Assembly: GCA_003230355.1 (NCBI GenBank)
Contig: QIDD01000004.1
Span: forward strand, 1 to 14,688
Origin: Methanobacteriota archaeon
Lineage (GTDB): Archaea; Hydrothermarchaeota; Hydrothermarchaeia; Hydrothermarchaeales; SZUA-236
Direction of reading: 5' to 3'
Length of the DNA stretch: 14,688 nucleotides
The notes under the pieces: generated by a model
Told to the model about the DNA's origin: nothing
Seen by the model: only the letters and a program-made list of their open reading frames with translations
Databases searched by the model: none
Position numbers and translations under genes: made by a program
Part shown: piece by piece, positions 5,126-12,365 of the stretch
Layout: the number at the start of each line of letters is the position of its first letter
Position numbering within the stretch: position 1 is the first letter of the stretch

Positions 5126-5296
5126 TTAAAGATTCTCATGTTTTTCGGTTTCAAGTATGCCGAGGCGGTTTGCGTGATATTCAAGCCAATATCTTACTTC
5201 TTCACCTTTTTCGCTTTGGAGGATGAGCTTTGCCATGGCCCCGACTAATATTGTGACTGCTCCAAGTTTGAAGAGACGACCGGATTTTATCATCAT
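5126..5296 (-). CDS. Small hypothetical protein with one membrane-like helix
   Basis: An ORF of 56 codons (55 if the second ATG at 5293 is used) encodes a short positively charged N-terminus, a hydrophobic stretch of about 18 residues (GAVTILVGAMAKLIL lies within it) and a charged tail with EKGEEVRYWLEYH. AGGTGAT (5304-5298), an exact archaeal Shine-Dalgarno match, lies four bases before the second ATG, which favours that start. A TATA-like ATATAT at 5336-5331 would start transcription just before the ribosome binding site. These signals together support a real gene despite its length. It lies downstream of and codirectional with the Trm-G10 gene, and ends 15 bases from element B on the other strand. 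I recognise no family. A small single-pass membrane protein or an amphipathic regulator are options. Confidence 0.55.
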   Translation of the reverse strand: MMIKSGRLFKLGAVTILVGAMAKLILQSEKGEEVRYWLEYHANRLGILETEKHENL

Positions 5297-5297
5297 A

Positions 5298-5336
5298 ATC
5301 ACCTACTTCCATTATATCGCAATTGGTCGTATATAT
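5298..5336 (-). promoter_or_regulatory. Promoter and ribosome binding site of the small ORF
   Basis: ATATAT (5336-5331) lies about 25 bases before the probable transcription start near 5308. AGGTGAT (5304-5298) follows directly and precedes the tandem ATGs at 5296 and 5293. Confidence 0.4.
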
Positions 5337-5358
5337 TGATTTTCAAGTGAGAACTTGA

Positions 5359-6360
5359 TTATTTTCTTAGAAAAACTATTTTTCGTGTGAGGCTTTTATG
5401 GACTCTAATCGTTTCTGACTCTAGTATGTTGAATCCCGTGTTCTCTGCGATCTCTTCAAGCGGGAGTGTGTGAGGTGAGAGGATGCAGGCTCTGCCGCCG
5501 GGTTTGAGGATTTTGTAGATTGACTCTGCAGCTTTTTGGTAGAGTACGTTTATCCCTCTGCCCATGGTTGTTGAGGCTCTGCCATAGGGGGGGTCTGTTA
5601 TCACAATGTCGAATCTCTCGGAATCGTTGAGTTCTGTTGCGTCAGTTGTTTCAAGGCTGGCTTTGAGTCCGTAGTGGCTGAGGTTTTGCATGCATCCGCC
5701 AATCATCTCAGATTCGATGTCGCTGCCATGCAGCTCGGCTCCGAGCAGGCCTGCTTCGATGAGTAGCCCGCCTGTTCCGCAGAAAGGGTCGAGAACAGTT
5801 TTACCAGACTTTACGCCGCAGATGTTTGAGATGGCGCGTGAGAGAATCGGTGACAGCGATGAAGGATGAAAATAGGGCCGGCGGTGCGGGGTTCGCCTGA
5901 GGATTTCAGATCGATTTAGATTTTGAATCAGCCCTGTCAGGATAAAGCTATCCTCTGTGAGAAAGCCCTGAACCTGCACATCAGGGTTTTTCAAATCAAC
6001 AGTGTCACCCTTTAACACTGCTCCGATCTCGCGTTCAAGCATTAGCGTGCTAAGCTTCGGGCTGCTCACACCTATTCGCTGTACCCTGACCCGAAAGCTC
6101 CCTGAAATCCTATCTAAGCTGTCTGCAAGATTTAATATGCTGTTGAGATCTGGCGCGCAGGAACCGTGGAAAACGTGAATTGAATGGGTCATGCCCAGGA
6201 GGCTGAAGGTTTCAGTATCTGAGGAATCAACCCTGCACACAAGTATCTGGGCTAGATCCTCCAAAACCTCATAATCAATCTTATGATGCTCAAGTAAGGA
6301 TTGCACCTCCATTCTTGGAAGGGTTTCATGCTCACCGGAAAGATAAAACACGATGTCCAT
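5359..6360 (-). CDS. trmG10: tRNA (guanine-10-N2)-methyltransferase, Trm-G10 type
   Basis: This enzyme family methylates the N2 amine of G10 in tRNA with S-adenosylmethionine, which helps fold the D arm. The N-terminal part (about residues 1-150) fits the THUMP-containing RNA-binding region. A basic RRTPHRRPYFHP stretch (155-166) leads into the Rossmann methyltransferase domain, with DPFCGTGGLLIEA (191-203) as SAM-binding motif I and DPPYGR (256-261) as catalytic motif IV for amino-group methylation. The length of 333 residues matches the family. An upstream in-frame GTG at 6375 exists. I prefer ATG 6360 because the protein then begins MDIVFYLSGEH, like known homologues, with AGGGTGGTG just before it. 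Archaeal TrmN/Trm14-type paralogues for G6 are a less likely alternative. It is divergent from the DUF6775-like gene. Confidence 0.85.
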   Translation of the reverse strand: MDIVFYLSGEHETLPRMEVQSLLEHHKIDYEVLEDLAQILVCRVDSSDTETFSLLGMTHSIHVFHGSCAPDLNSILNLADSLDRISGSFRVRVQRIGVSSPKLSTLMLEREIGAVLKGDTVDLKNPDVQVQGFLTEDSFILTGLIQNLNRSEILRRTPHRRPYFHPSSLSPILSRAISNICGVKSGKTVLDPFCGTGGLLIEAGLLGAELHGSDIESEMIGGCMQNLSHYGLKASLETTDATELNDSERFDIVITDPPYGRASTTMGRGINVLYQKAAESIYKILKPGGRACILSPHTLPLEEIAENTGFNILESETIRVHKSLTRKIVFLRK

Positions 6361-6401
6361 CACCACCCTAAACACAGCAGGGGTATTTCAATCTTCACCA
6401 C

Positions 6402-6420
6402 AGATTTTTATGTAAATATG
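6402..6420. promoter_or_regulatory. Shared AT-rich promoter segment between divergent genes
   Basis: The 74-bp gap between the two divergent starts holds one AT-rich core, ATTTTTATGTAAATAT. Read on the plus strand, TTTATGTA lies about 25 bases before ATG 6435, suggesting a leaderless transcript. Read on the minus strand it lies about 45 bases before ATG 6360, leaving room for a short leader with AGGGTGGTG. Both genes could therefore be driven from overlapping TATA elements. Confidence 0.4.
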
Positions 6421-6434
6421 GTGTTGAAGTGTTA

Positions 6435-7244
6435 ATGACAGGGCGGAATTTAAACCTATATTTTGACAGGCCTCACAGAACGTTAGATGTAGATGAGATC
6501 CAGGGTTTTCTGCATTCTCTAGGTTTGAAGTCGTATTTTAGGGGTGATTTCTACAGGGCGAACAAGGTGGATTTGGATGAGGTTTCCATGGCTCTTGCAG
6601 GGCTTCGAATCCGAGATTTAAACAGGGAAGACAGCTTAAACGTAAATCCTGTTGAAAACGATGTTTCACAGGAAAAAAGCATCCTTAAGTTCACTGATCC
6701 GATTGTCTTGGAAAGGGATTTTTCAAACATTTATTCAGGCTTTCATCTTGCACGGTTATTGCGCAGATATGTGGGTTCAGGGCTGCACATAATCTTTACC
6801 TCCCGCTTGCCTGCGACCTTTGAAGGTACGCGGTATCACGGCAGGGTAATCGTTGCAGATTTCCCTGTTGCCGTTGTTTCCACGACCGGTATTGTTGAGG
6901 CTCCGGCGCGGCCGCGGGAATACTATATCCGGCAGGCGGCCTATCACCGTGCGCAGCATGCAGGGCTCCCAGTCCCGGAAGAACCTGAATTTATGCAGGA
7001 ACTGGAAGAGGGATTCAAAGAAGGGTTCATCGGCTACGATGACACTCGGATGACTGAAGTAGTCAAAGGCTGCACTCTGCAGGCAGCGTTCTATCTCATA
7101 TTCGGCGAGGTCTTCTGCCAAAACCCAGGGTGCCGGCTCTACAACGCCCACACGCAGAAGGAGATGATATATGCACAGATCGAATCCGGGATGCTGTGTA
7201 AACACCATCAAGCTATGCTCGAAGACAATTTCTCCTGCGTGTGA
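6435..7244 (+). CDS. Conserved archaeal protein, DUF6775-like, with Cys/His cluster
   Basis: The protein has 269 residues from ATG 6435. An in-frame GTG at 6429 is possible, but the TATA-like segment lies about 25 bases before 6435. The C-terminal half is the distinctive part: TSRLPATFEGTRYHGRVIV (122-140), VVSTTGIVEAPARPREYY (147-164), YDDTRMTEVVKG (201-212), then CQNPGCRLYNAH (228-239) and CKHH (255-258). C228, C233, H239, C255 and the H257/H258 pair could bind a metal such as zinc. From memory this resembles the archaeal DUF6775 family, which has been described as putative metallopeptidases. I see no HExxH motif, so catalysis is not shown. I first considered tRNA-splicing endonuclease because of the neighbouring tRNA enzyme, but its catalytic Tyr-His-Lys context is missing. 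Function is unknown. Confidence 0.7.
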   Translation: MTGRNLNLYFDRPHRTLDVDEIQGFLHSLGLKSYFRGDFYRANKVDLDEVSMALAGLRIRDLNREDSLNVNPVENDVSQEKSILKFTDPIVLERDFSNIYSGFHLARLLRRYVGSGLHIIFTSRLPATFEGTRYHGRVIVADFPVAVVSTTGIVEAPARPREYYIRQAAYHRAQHAGLPVPEEPEFMQELEEGFKEGFIGYDDTRMTEVVKGCTLQAAFYLIFGEVFCQNPGCRLYNAHTQKEMIYAQIESGMLCKHHQAMLEDNFSCV

Positions 7245-7275
7245 ATCCGGCTTTATTTGATTTGATGGGGAAAAC

Positions 7276-7284
7276 ATTTTATCC
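7276..7284 (+). promoter_or_regulatory. Likely TATA box of the DUF2207-lemA operon
   Basis: ATTTTATCC is centred about 27 bases before ATG 7307. No ribosome binding site lies between it and the ATG, which suggests a leaderless mRNA. Confidence 0.4.
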
Positions 7285-7306
7285 TTTTCCCTGCTAAAAA
7301 GAATCT

Positions 7307-9073
7307 ATGGAGGTTTCAAAACGTTGGGTCGTCGTTATAATCTTCTTGCTTCTTTTTGCGTCGCCTGTTTACGCGCGGGACTACAGCCTGGACTTGGCGA
7401 AGGCAGAGATTACGGTCGCAGCTGATGGCACGGTTCATGTAACAGAATCTATAGACTACACTTTTACAGGAACCTATCGAGAGGTTTTTCGGCGTGTTTA
7501 TCCACCCCCCGGCGGATCGATCGCTGGAATCGAGATAAGCTGCATGCCAGCGTCATGCCAGAGCCGTGTGGACCGGATCAGCGGCGGATACGAGCTTGTG
7601 GGAGTGCTTCCATCCCCGACCCCTGATAGGATAACCTTTGTTGTGTCATATGATTATTATCGGGGCCTGAAGGTCTATGATGACATTTCAGAGCTTCAAT
7701 ACAAGTTGTGGGGTGATGAGTGGGAAAAATCGCTTTCAAAACTTGCGGTCACAGTGGAATTACCTGGGGGCAGCGAAGGTGAAATCACATATTGGCTGCA
7801 TCCAGACTCGTACACCAAAACAACCAGCACCACTGGAAACACTATCACTGTTGAAACAGGGGTTGTTCCATCTTACACTTGGTATGAGATCCGCGCGGTT
7901 TTCCCAAGGCTGAGTAGCCCTGATCCAAGTAAGGCTCTAATCATAAATCAGGAGGGTTTGTCTGAGATTCTGCGTGTTGAATCAGACTATGCGAAGAAGC
8001 AGGGAAAGGCTGCAAACCTTTACAAACTGTTTTGGCTTCTTTTCGCTGTGGCGATTACCCTTCCCTACTACATCTATCACAAATACGGCCGTGAGCCTGA
8101 AATCGACTATCAGGGGCTCTACGAGCGTGAGTTGCCCTCCAAGTCAAAGCCTGCTGCTGTGAACGCGATAATGCGTGGAAGTATTGGAAAAGCTGATATG
8201 AATGCCTTTATCGCAACGATAATGGATCTCGTCTACCAGGGCTATATTGAGCTGGAAGACAAAAAGACCGAGAAATCCTATATGGGTCTTTTCACACGAA
8301 CCGAGGAAGATGTCACGCTTAAGATGAAAGCATCTGGAGATGGGCTTTTAGACTTTGAAACAGAGGTATTCAACTTTCTCTCGGCTTATTCAGATGGGGG
8401 TGTGCTTTACTGGCAAAAGTTCAAAGGCGAGCTTGGCAGAGACGACCGCTTCTATAAGTTCATCAACCGCTGGAACAAGTCAGTTGAACGCCAGATCAGG
8501 GTTGAACGCCTCTTCGAATCCACAGGCAACTATCTGCTTATGGGCTTTGGAATCGGCACACTCCTCCTTTCGATTATCGGCGCTGTTTTGGTTTTGAACA
8601 TTTATCCGCCAAACCAGTTTCCAGAGGTGAAAAAGGCTTTTGTACCCGGTGTGTCGCTGCTTGTTATCGGTCTGGTTTCGCTCGCCCTTTCAGTGCTGAA
8701 TGAAAAGGGAGCCGGACGCTTCACACCTGAAGGACGGCTCTACCACGAGCGGTGGCGTAATTTCCGCAGGTATCTCACAGACTATTCAGCGCTAAAAGAG
8801 CACCCGCCGGAGTCAATCAAACTATGGGATTATTATATGGTCTACGCCGTGGCGCTTGGCGTTGCTGAAAAGGTGATAAAGAACATGAGCCTCGTCGTTT
8901 CCAAGGAGCAGATGAACACGAGCAGCTTCTACGCATTCTACTATCATCCAATATTTTTCACCGGATTCAACCAGGCCTACACATCGTCAAATCCTTCCAG
9001 CTCAGGCGGTGGACTGGGCGGTGTCGGCGGCGTTGGCGGGGGCTTCGGCGGAGGAGGCGGAGGCGCAAGGTGA
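7307..9073 (+). CDS. DUF2207 membrane protein with glycine-rich tail
   Basis: This 588-residue protein matches the DUF2207 family, predicted membrane proteins of unknown role that are often next to lemA. Residues 1-23 are a signal peptide ending in PVYA. An extracellular beta-rich domain (about 25-205) includes the typical early VTESIDYTF and YREVFRRVYPPPGG stretches. A first transmembrane helix lies at about 239-257 and a cytoplasmic region at about 258-405. Two further helices lie at 409-431 and 445-464, followed by a second soluble domain with WRNFRRYLTDYS and LWDYYMVYAVALGVA (507-520). The last 26 residues are almost only Gly with Ser, Val and Leu, a low-complexity tail that is usual for this family and may be flexible. 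It is followed after 53 bases by lemA. Neighbouring lemA suggests a joint envelope function, but no activity is known. Confidence 0.85.
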   Translation: MEVSKRWVVVIIFLLLFASPVYARDYSLDLAKAEITVAADGTVHVTESIDYTFTGTYREVFRRVYPPPGGSIAGIEISCMPASCQSRVDRISGGYELVGVLPSPTPDRITFVVSYDYYRGLKVYDDISELQYKLWGDEWEKSLSKLAVTVELPGGSEGEITYWLHPDSYTKTTSTTGNTITVETGVVPSYTWYEIRAVFPRLSSPDPSKALIINQEGLSEILRVESDYAKKQGKAANLYKLFWLLFAVAITLPYYIYHKYGREPEIDYQGLYERELPSKSKPAAVNAIMRGSIGKADMNAFIATIMDLVYQGYIELEDKKTEKSYMGLFTRTEEDVTLKMKASGDGLLDFETEVFNFLSAYSDGGVLYWQKFKGELGRDDRFYKFINRWNKSVERQIRVERLFESTGNYLLMGFGIGTLLLSIIGAVLVLNIYPPNQFPEVKKAFVPGVSLLVIGLVSLALSVLNEKGAGRFTPEGRLYHERWRNFRRYLTDYSALKEHPPESIKLWDYYMVYAVALGVAEKVIKNMSLVVSKEQMNTSSFYAFYYHPIFFTGFNQAYTSSNPSSSGGGLGGVGGVGGGFGGGGGGAR

Positions 9074-9126
9074 CAAAGATATATTTTATATCCTATGAGC
9101 ACATGATTAAAGTGGAGGCATAAGTG

Positions 9127-9675
9127 ATGTTTGGGTTTTTGGTTATTCTATTGATTCTTGTTGCTGCGATTCTAGTAGTTGGAGTATATAATTCCTTGAT
9201 TCGGCTTCGAAACCGTGTTGAAAATGCCTGGGCGCAGATAGAGGTTCAACTAAAGAGGCGTAACGACCTCATTCCCAATCTCGTGGAAACTGTGAAAGGC
9301 TATGCCAAGCATGAGAAAGGAGTTTTTGAAAACGTTACAAAGGCACGTGCCGCTGTGATGAGCGCAGGCGGCGTTCCAGAAAAAGCTGAGGCATCAAACT
9401 TTCTCTCATCAACATTGAAATCGCTTTTCGCCGTTGCCGAGAACTATCCTGAGCTTAAGGCGAACCAAAACTTCATCGGACTGCAGGATGAGCTTTCCAA
9501 AACTGAGGACAAGATCGCATACGCACGACAGTTCTACAACGACATTACCACGCGGTATAATATCCGGATCCAGACTGTTCCATCAAACATTGTAGCTGCA
9601 CTCTTTAACTTCGGTAAAAAAGACCTCTTTGAAACGCCGCAGGCCGAGCGCGCTGTGCCCAAGGTGGAGTTTTAA
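9127..9675 (+). CDS. lemA: LemA family protein
   Basis: The 182-residue product has one N-terminal transmembrane helix (about residues 2-21) and an all-helical coiled-coil-like domain. The family signature is clear: [33 protein letters not shown] split over residues 32-64, TKARAAV (72-78), and the region from LKANQNF through [21 protein letters not shown] to YN. LemA proteins are anchored with the helical domain facing one side of the membrane. Their biochemical role is not established. GGAGG (9114-9118) lies eight bases before ATG 9127 and five before an in-frame GTG at 9124; I chose the ATG. The gene is coupled at short distance to the DUF2207 gene, the usual pairing in archaea and bacteria. 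The next gene converges on it across 84 bases. Confidence 0.92.
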   Translation: MFGFLVILLILVAAILVVGVYNSLIRLRNRVENAWAQIEVQLKRRNDLIPNLVETVKGYAKHEKGVFENVTKARAAVMSAGGVPEKAEASNFLSSTLKSLFAVAENYPELKANQNFIGLQDELSKTEDKIAYARQFYNDITTRYNIRIQTVPSNIVAALFNFGKKDLFETPQAERAVPKVEF

Positions 9676-9759
9676 ACACCCTCCTTCAGTTAGGCTTTGA
9701 AACAAGTACTCATACGCTATGCTTGAGAAAATCCGCGTCTAATTGATGGGGGCGGGTAT

Positions 9760-10620
9760 TTACATAAACATCTCGATTAGCTTATTCAGCGTACCTGCAT
9801 CAGGATGATTGATTTGCTTTGCAAGCGCTCCATCGGCAAGAGCGGGAAGATTGTCTTCAAAGCTGGGGCCCGATCTTTCGTAGAAGACGCCGAGCGGTAT
9901 TTTGTCGCCCCATTCAAGGGATTTTTCAAAGGCCGCAGTCCGGTCATCAGGGGAATAATCAGAATCTGAGAGTTTGTAGACTCGCTCTTTGTACCATTTG
10001 AATGTGTTAAGCCTGTTGAAGATTACGCAGGGCTGGAGCATGTCAACTAGGGAAAAGCCTTTGTGTTTTATTGCCTTTGCTATGAGGCTGCTGAGGTGGT
10101 TGATATCGCCGGAAAAACCCCTGGACACAAAGCCGCAGTCCAGTGAGATTGCGAGTGCAAGGGGATTTAAGGGCGTTTCAAACACGCCGTGAGACTGAAC
10201 CTTGGTTTTCATGCCGAGATCGCTTGTGGGAGACGCCTGACCCTTTGTAAGGCCGTATATCTGGTTGTTGTGCACGATCATCGTAATATCTGGATTCCGC
10301 CGAATTCCGTGGATAAAGTGGTTCCCTCCTTCGCCGTATGTGTCGCCGTCACCGCCCACAGCAAGCACTGTAAGCCCGTGGTTTGCAGCCTTCGCTCCCG
10401 TTGCAGGCGGGATTGTGCGGCCGTGGAGGCTGTTAAAAGTGTTGCACTTCATATAATGTGGAAGCTTACCTGACTGCCCGATGCCGGAGACAAGGAGCAC
10501 CTCATGCGGCATTTTACCTAGTTTCACAAGGGCGGTTTTCACAGCCATCAGCACGCCGAAATTCCCGCATCCCGGACACCATGCAGTCTCACCGCCCCGG
10601 AAGTCATCAACTGAAACCAT
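9760..10620 (-). CDS. korB: 2-oxoacid:ferredoxin oxidoreductase, beta subunit
   Basis: This is the thiamine-diphosphate-binding subunit of a 2-oxoacid:ferredoxin oxidoreductase, which converts a 2-oxoacid and CoA to acyl-CoA, CO2 and reduced ferredoxin. Residues CPGCGN (15-20) supply two ligands of the proximal 4Fe-4S cluster. GDGDTYGEGGN (90-100) with NNQIYGLTKGQ (118-128) forms the thiamine diphosphate-magnesium site. LQPCVIFNRLNT holds C198, a further likely cluster ligand. The usual third cysteine in GIGC is replaced by GIGQSGKLP, but C59 lies just after it in MKCNTFNSLHGR, so the ligand may be shifted. The length of 286 residues is normal. The ATG lies two bases after the stop of the gamma-alpha gene. 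Subunit composition with no separate delta ferredoxin subunit resembles the two-subunit archaeal type. The substrate is likely 2-oxoglutarate or broad; it cannot be settled here. Confidence 0.88.
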   Translation of the reverse strand: MVSVDDFRGGETAWCPGCGNFGVLMAVKTALVKLGKMPHEVLLVSGIGQSGKLPHYMKCNTFNSLHGRTIPPATGAKAANHGLTVLAVGGDGDTYGEGGNHFIHGIRRNPDITMIVHNNQIYGLTKGQASPTSDLGMKTKVQSHGVFETPLNPLALAISLDCGFVSRGFSGDINHLSSLIAKAIKHKGFSLVDMLQPCVIFNRLNTFKWYKERVYKLSDSDYSPDDRTAAFEKSLEWGDKIPLGVFYERSGPSFEDNLPALADGALAKQINHPDAGTLNKLIEMFM

Positions 10621-10622
10621 GT

Positions 10623-12350
10623 CTAAACAACCACCATCTTCGAAAGCTCCCGCACAATGTATTCAGGAGTAAAAGGCCTGCCATCATACTTTAAGATGCT
10701 GTGAGAAACAGTAAACCCCAGCTCCGCTTTAAGCACTCTTGCAAACTGCCCTGTTGCGTTGTTCTCAATAGACACAGTTTTTTCTGCTCTCTCAAGGATT
10801 TTATTTATTTTCTTTATGGGAAGAGGATATATTTCGTTAAAGGAAATGAGGTTTACATCAACACCTTCGGCTTTCAAAATATCAACAGCTTCTTTGAGAG
10901 GGCCGTATGTGGAGCCCCATCCTATCAGCGTGAGAGGGGCGTGAGCAGGGCCGTAGACCGCAGGCAGGGACATCTCTTTTCTCAGCAAGCTAAGCTTACC
11001 CATCCGTTTATCAGACATGGCAACACGATTTTCAACAGATTCATTGATATGACCCGCTTCATCGTGCTCGTCACTATCGGCAACTACAAGCACCCCGGCC
11101 GTCCCTGGAAGTGCGCGAGGAGAAATGCCTGATTTCGTAAATTTGTAGCGCATGTAATCTGCCCCCTCAAGCTCTGCGTCCTTCATCAGATACCTCTCAA
11201 TCTTTATCTGATCTAAATCGAAGCGCTCGCAGGTGAAGACTGAGTCGGCCAGATATTGATCGCTCAGAATGAAGACCGGGATCTGATATTTATCAGCAAT
11301 ATTAAATGCCTTTGATGTAATGTAAAATGCATCGTCAGCTGTTTTCGGCGCGAGCACACAACGCGGGAACTCACCCTGGGCAGCGTGGAGCGCGAACTCC
11401 AAATCACCCTGCTCGGTCATTGTTGGAAGACCGGTTGCAGGACCTGGGCGCTGGCACAGAAAAATAACAATTGGTGTTTCAGTCATTCCTGCGAGTCCAA
11501 GCGCTTCCACCATGAGTGAGAACCCTCCGCCAGAGGTTGTTGTCATTGAACGGACCCCTGCAAAAGACGCGCCAACAGCCATTGTAATAGCTGATATCTC
11601 ATCCTCAGCCTGCTCGACAACAACGCCAAGTGAGTCAGCCTTTGATGCAACATAGTTCATAACTCCTGTGGATGGGGTCATGGGATAGGCTGAGAGAAAT
11701 TTAAGCCCAGCGGCAAGTGCACCGAGCCCTACTGCTTCATTACCGGTAATCAACATCCGTGAATTTGGTTTTTCAACAGGCTCTAACATGATAGGGCATC
11801 TGCCGGGAAAGTTTTTCTGCGCATAGTCATACCCAGCTCTCGCCGATGCAATGTTTTTTTCAACCACAGCATCTCCTTTCTTTTTGAATGTCTGTGAAAG
11901 CACGTCAGAGAGGATGTCAAAGGGATAGCAGAGAAGTCCAAGCACTGCGCCTGTTGCAACAGTGTTCGCATATAGCTGGCTGCCACCCACATCGTCAGCA
12001 ATGCTTTTGAGTGGAACATGAAAGAGAGATTCACTCTCTGAGTCAACCTTCACAGAATCGCGATCCACAACCACAACACCGCGTTCAAGTTCACCAAGGT
12101 GCTCATCAATTGAAGCATGGTCCAAAGCGATCAATAGATTCACCCGCTCACGCATTGCATAAATAGGCTTGTTACTTATGCGGGCATAAAAAAAATTGTG
12201 TCCCCCTCTAACCCTCGAATAATAGTGCTGCACACCAAAGACGTAGAGCCCTCCTCTTTGAAATGTCTTTGAAAGAACAGCACCGATTGTTTGAATGCCC
12301 TGCCCAGCCGCACCGCCAATTTTTATCCCCACGTCAACCGTATCTATCAC
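10623..12350 (-). CDS. korA: 2-oxoacid:ferredoxin oxidoreductase, fused gamma-alpha subunit
   Basis: The 575-residue protein fuses the gamma domain (about 1-190) and the alpha domain (about 196-575). The gamma domain shows GGAAGQGIQTIG (12-23) and SRVRGGHNFFYARIS (45-59). The alpha domain begins with GNEAVGLGALAAG (203-215), carries YPMTPSTG (222-229), equivalent to the YPITPSSD signature of Sulfolobus-type enzymes, followed by EQAEDEISA (246-254) and TTTSGGGFSLM (270-280). The C-terminal part has LIGWGSTYGPLKEAV and IENNATGQFARVL. It forms the active heterodimer with the adjacent beta subunit. The GTG start at 12350 gives the natural N-terminus, but a strong GGAGGTGAT overlaps it (12355-12347), so a later GTG at 12332 might be used. 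Aconitase ends 15 bases upstream, suggesting one transcript and a role around 2-oxoglutarate. Confidence 0.88.
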   Translation of the reverse strand: MIDTVDVGIKIGGAAGQGIQTIGAVLSKTFQRGGLYVFGVQHYYSRVRGGHNFFYARISNKPIYAMRERVNLLIALDHASIDEHLGELERGVVVVDRDSVKVDSESESLFHVPLKSIADDVGGSQLYANTVATGAVLGLLCYPFDILSDVLSQTFKKKGDAVVEKNIASARAGYDYAQKNFPGRCPIMLEPVEKPNSRMLITGNEAVGLGALAAGLKFLSAYPMTPSTGVMNYVASKADSLGVVVEQAEDEISAITMAVGASFAGVRSMTTTSGGGFSLMVEALGLAGMTETPIVIFLCQRPGPATGLPTMTEQGDLEFALHAAQGEFPRCVLAPKTADDAFYITSKAFNIADKYQIPVFILSDQYLADSVFTCERFDLDQIKIERYLMKDAELEGADYMRYKFTKSGISPRALPGTAGVLVVADSDEHDEAGHINESVENRVAMSDKRMGKLSLLRKEMSLPAVYGPAHAPLTLIGWGSTYGPLKEAVDILKAEGVDVNLISFNEIYPLPIKKINKILERAEKTVSIENNATGQFARVLKAELGFTVSHSILKYDGRPFTPEYIVRELSKMVVV

Positions 12351-12365
12351 CTCCCCTTCATCTTG

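Noticed and set aside
4991..5248. Plus-strand open frame of 85 codons after tRNA-Leu
   Set aside because: It lies over structured element B and antisense to the better supported small ORF. The start sits in a low-complexity A run with no ribosome binding site.
6435..7244. tRNA-splicing endonuclease EndA
   Set aside because: The neighbourhood of a tRNA enzyme suggested it, but the conserved Tyr-His-Lys active-site motifs and fold signatures are missing; the Cys/His-rich C-terminus does not fit.
9676..9759. A small RNA or terminator between lemA and the convergent beta-subunit gene
   Set aside because: I see neither a clear stem nor a long T tract in these 84 bases.
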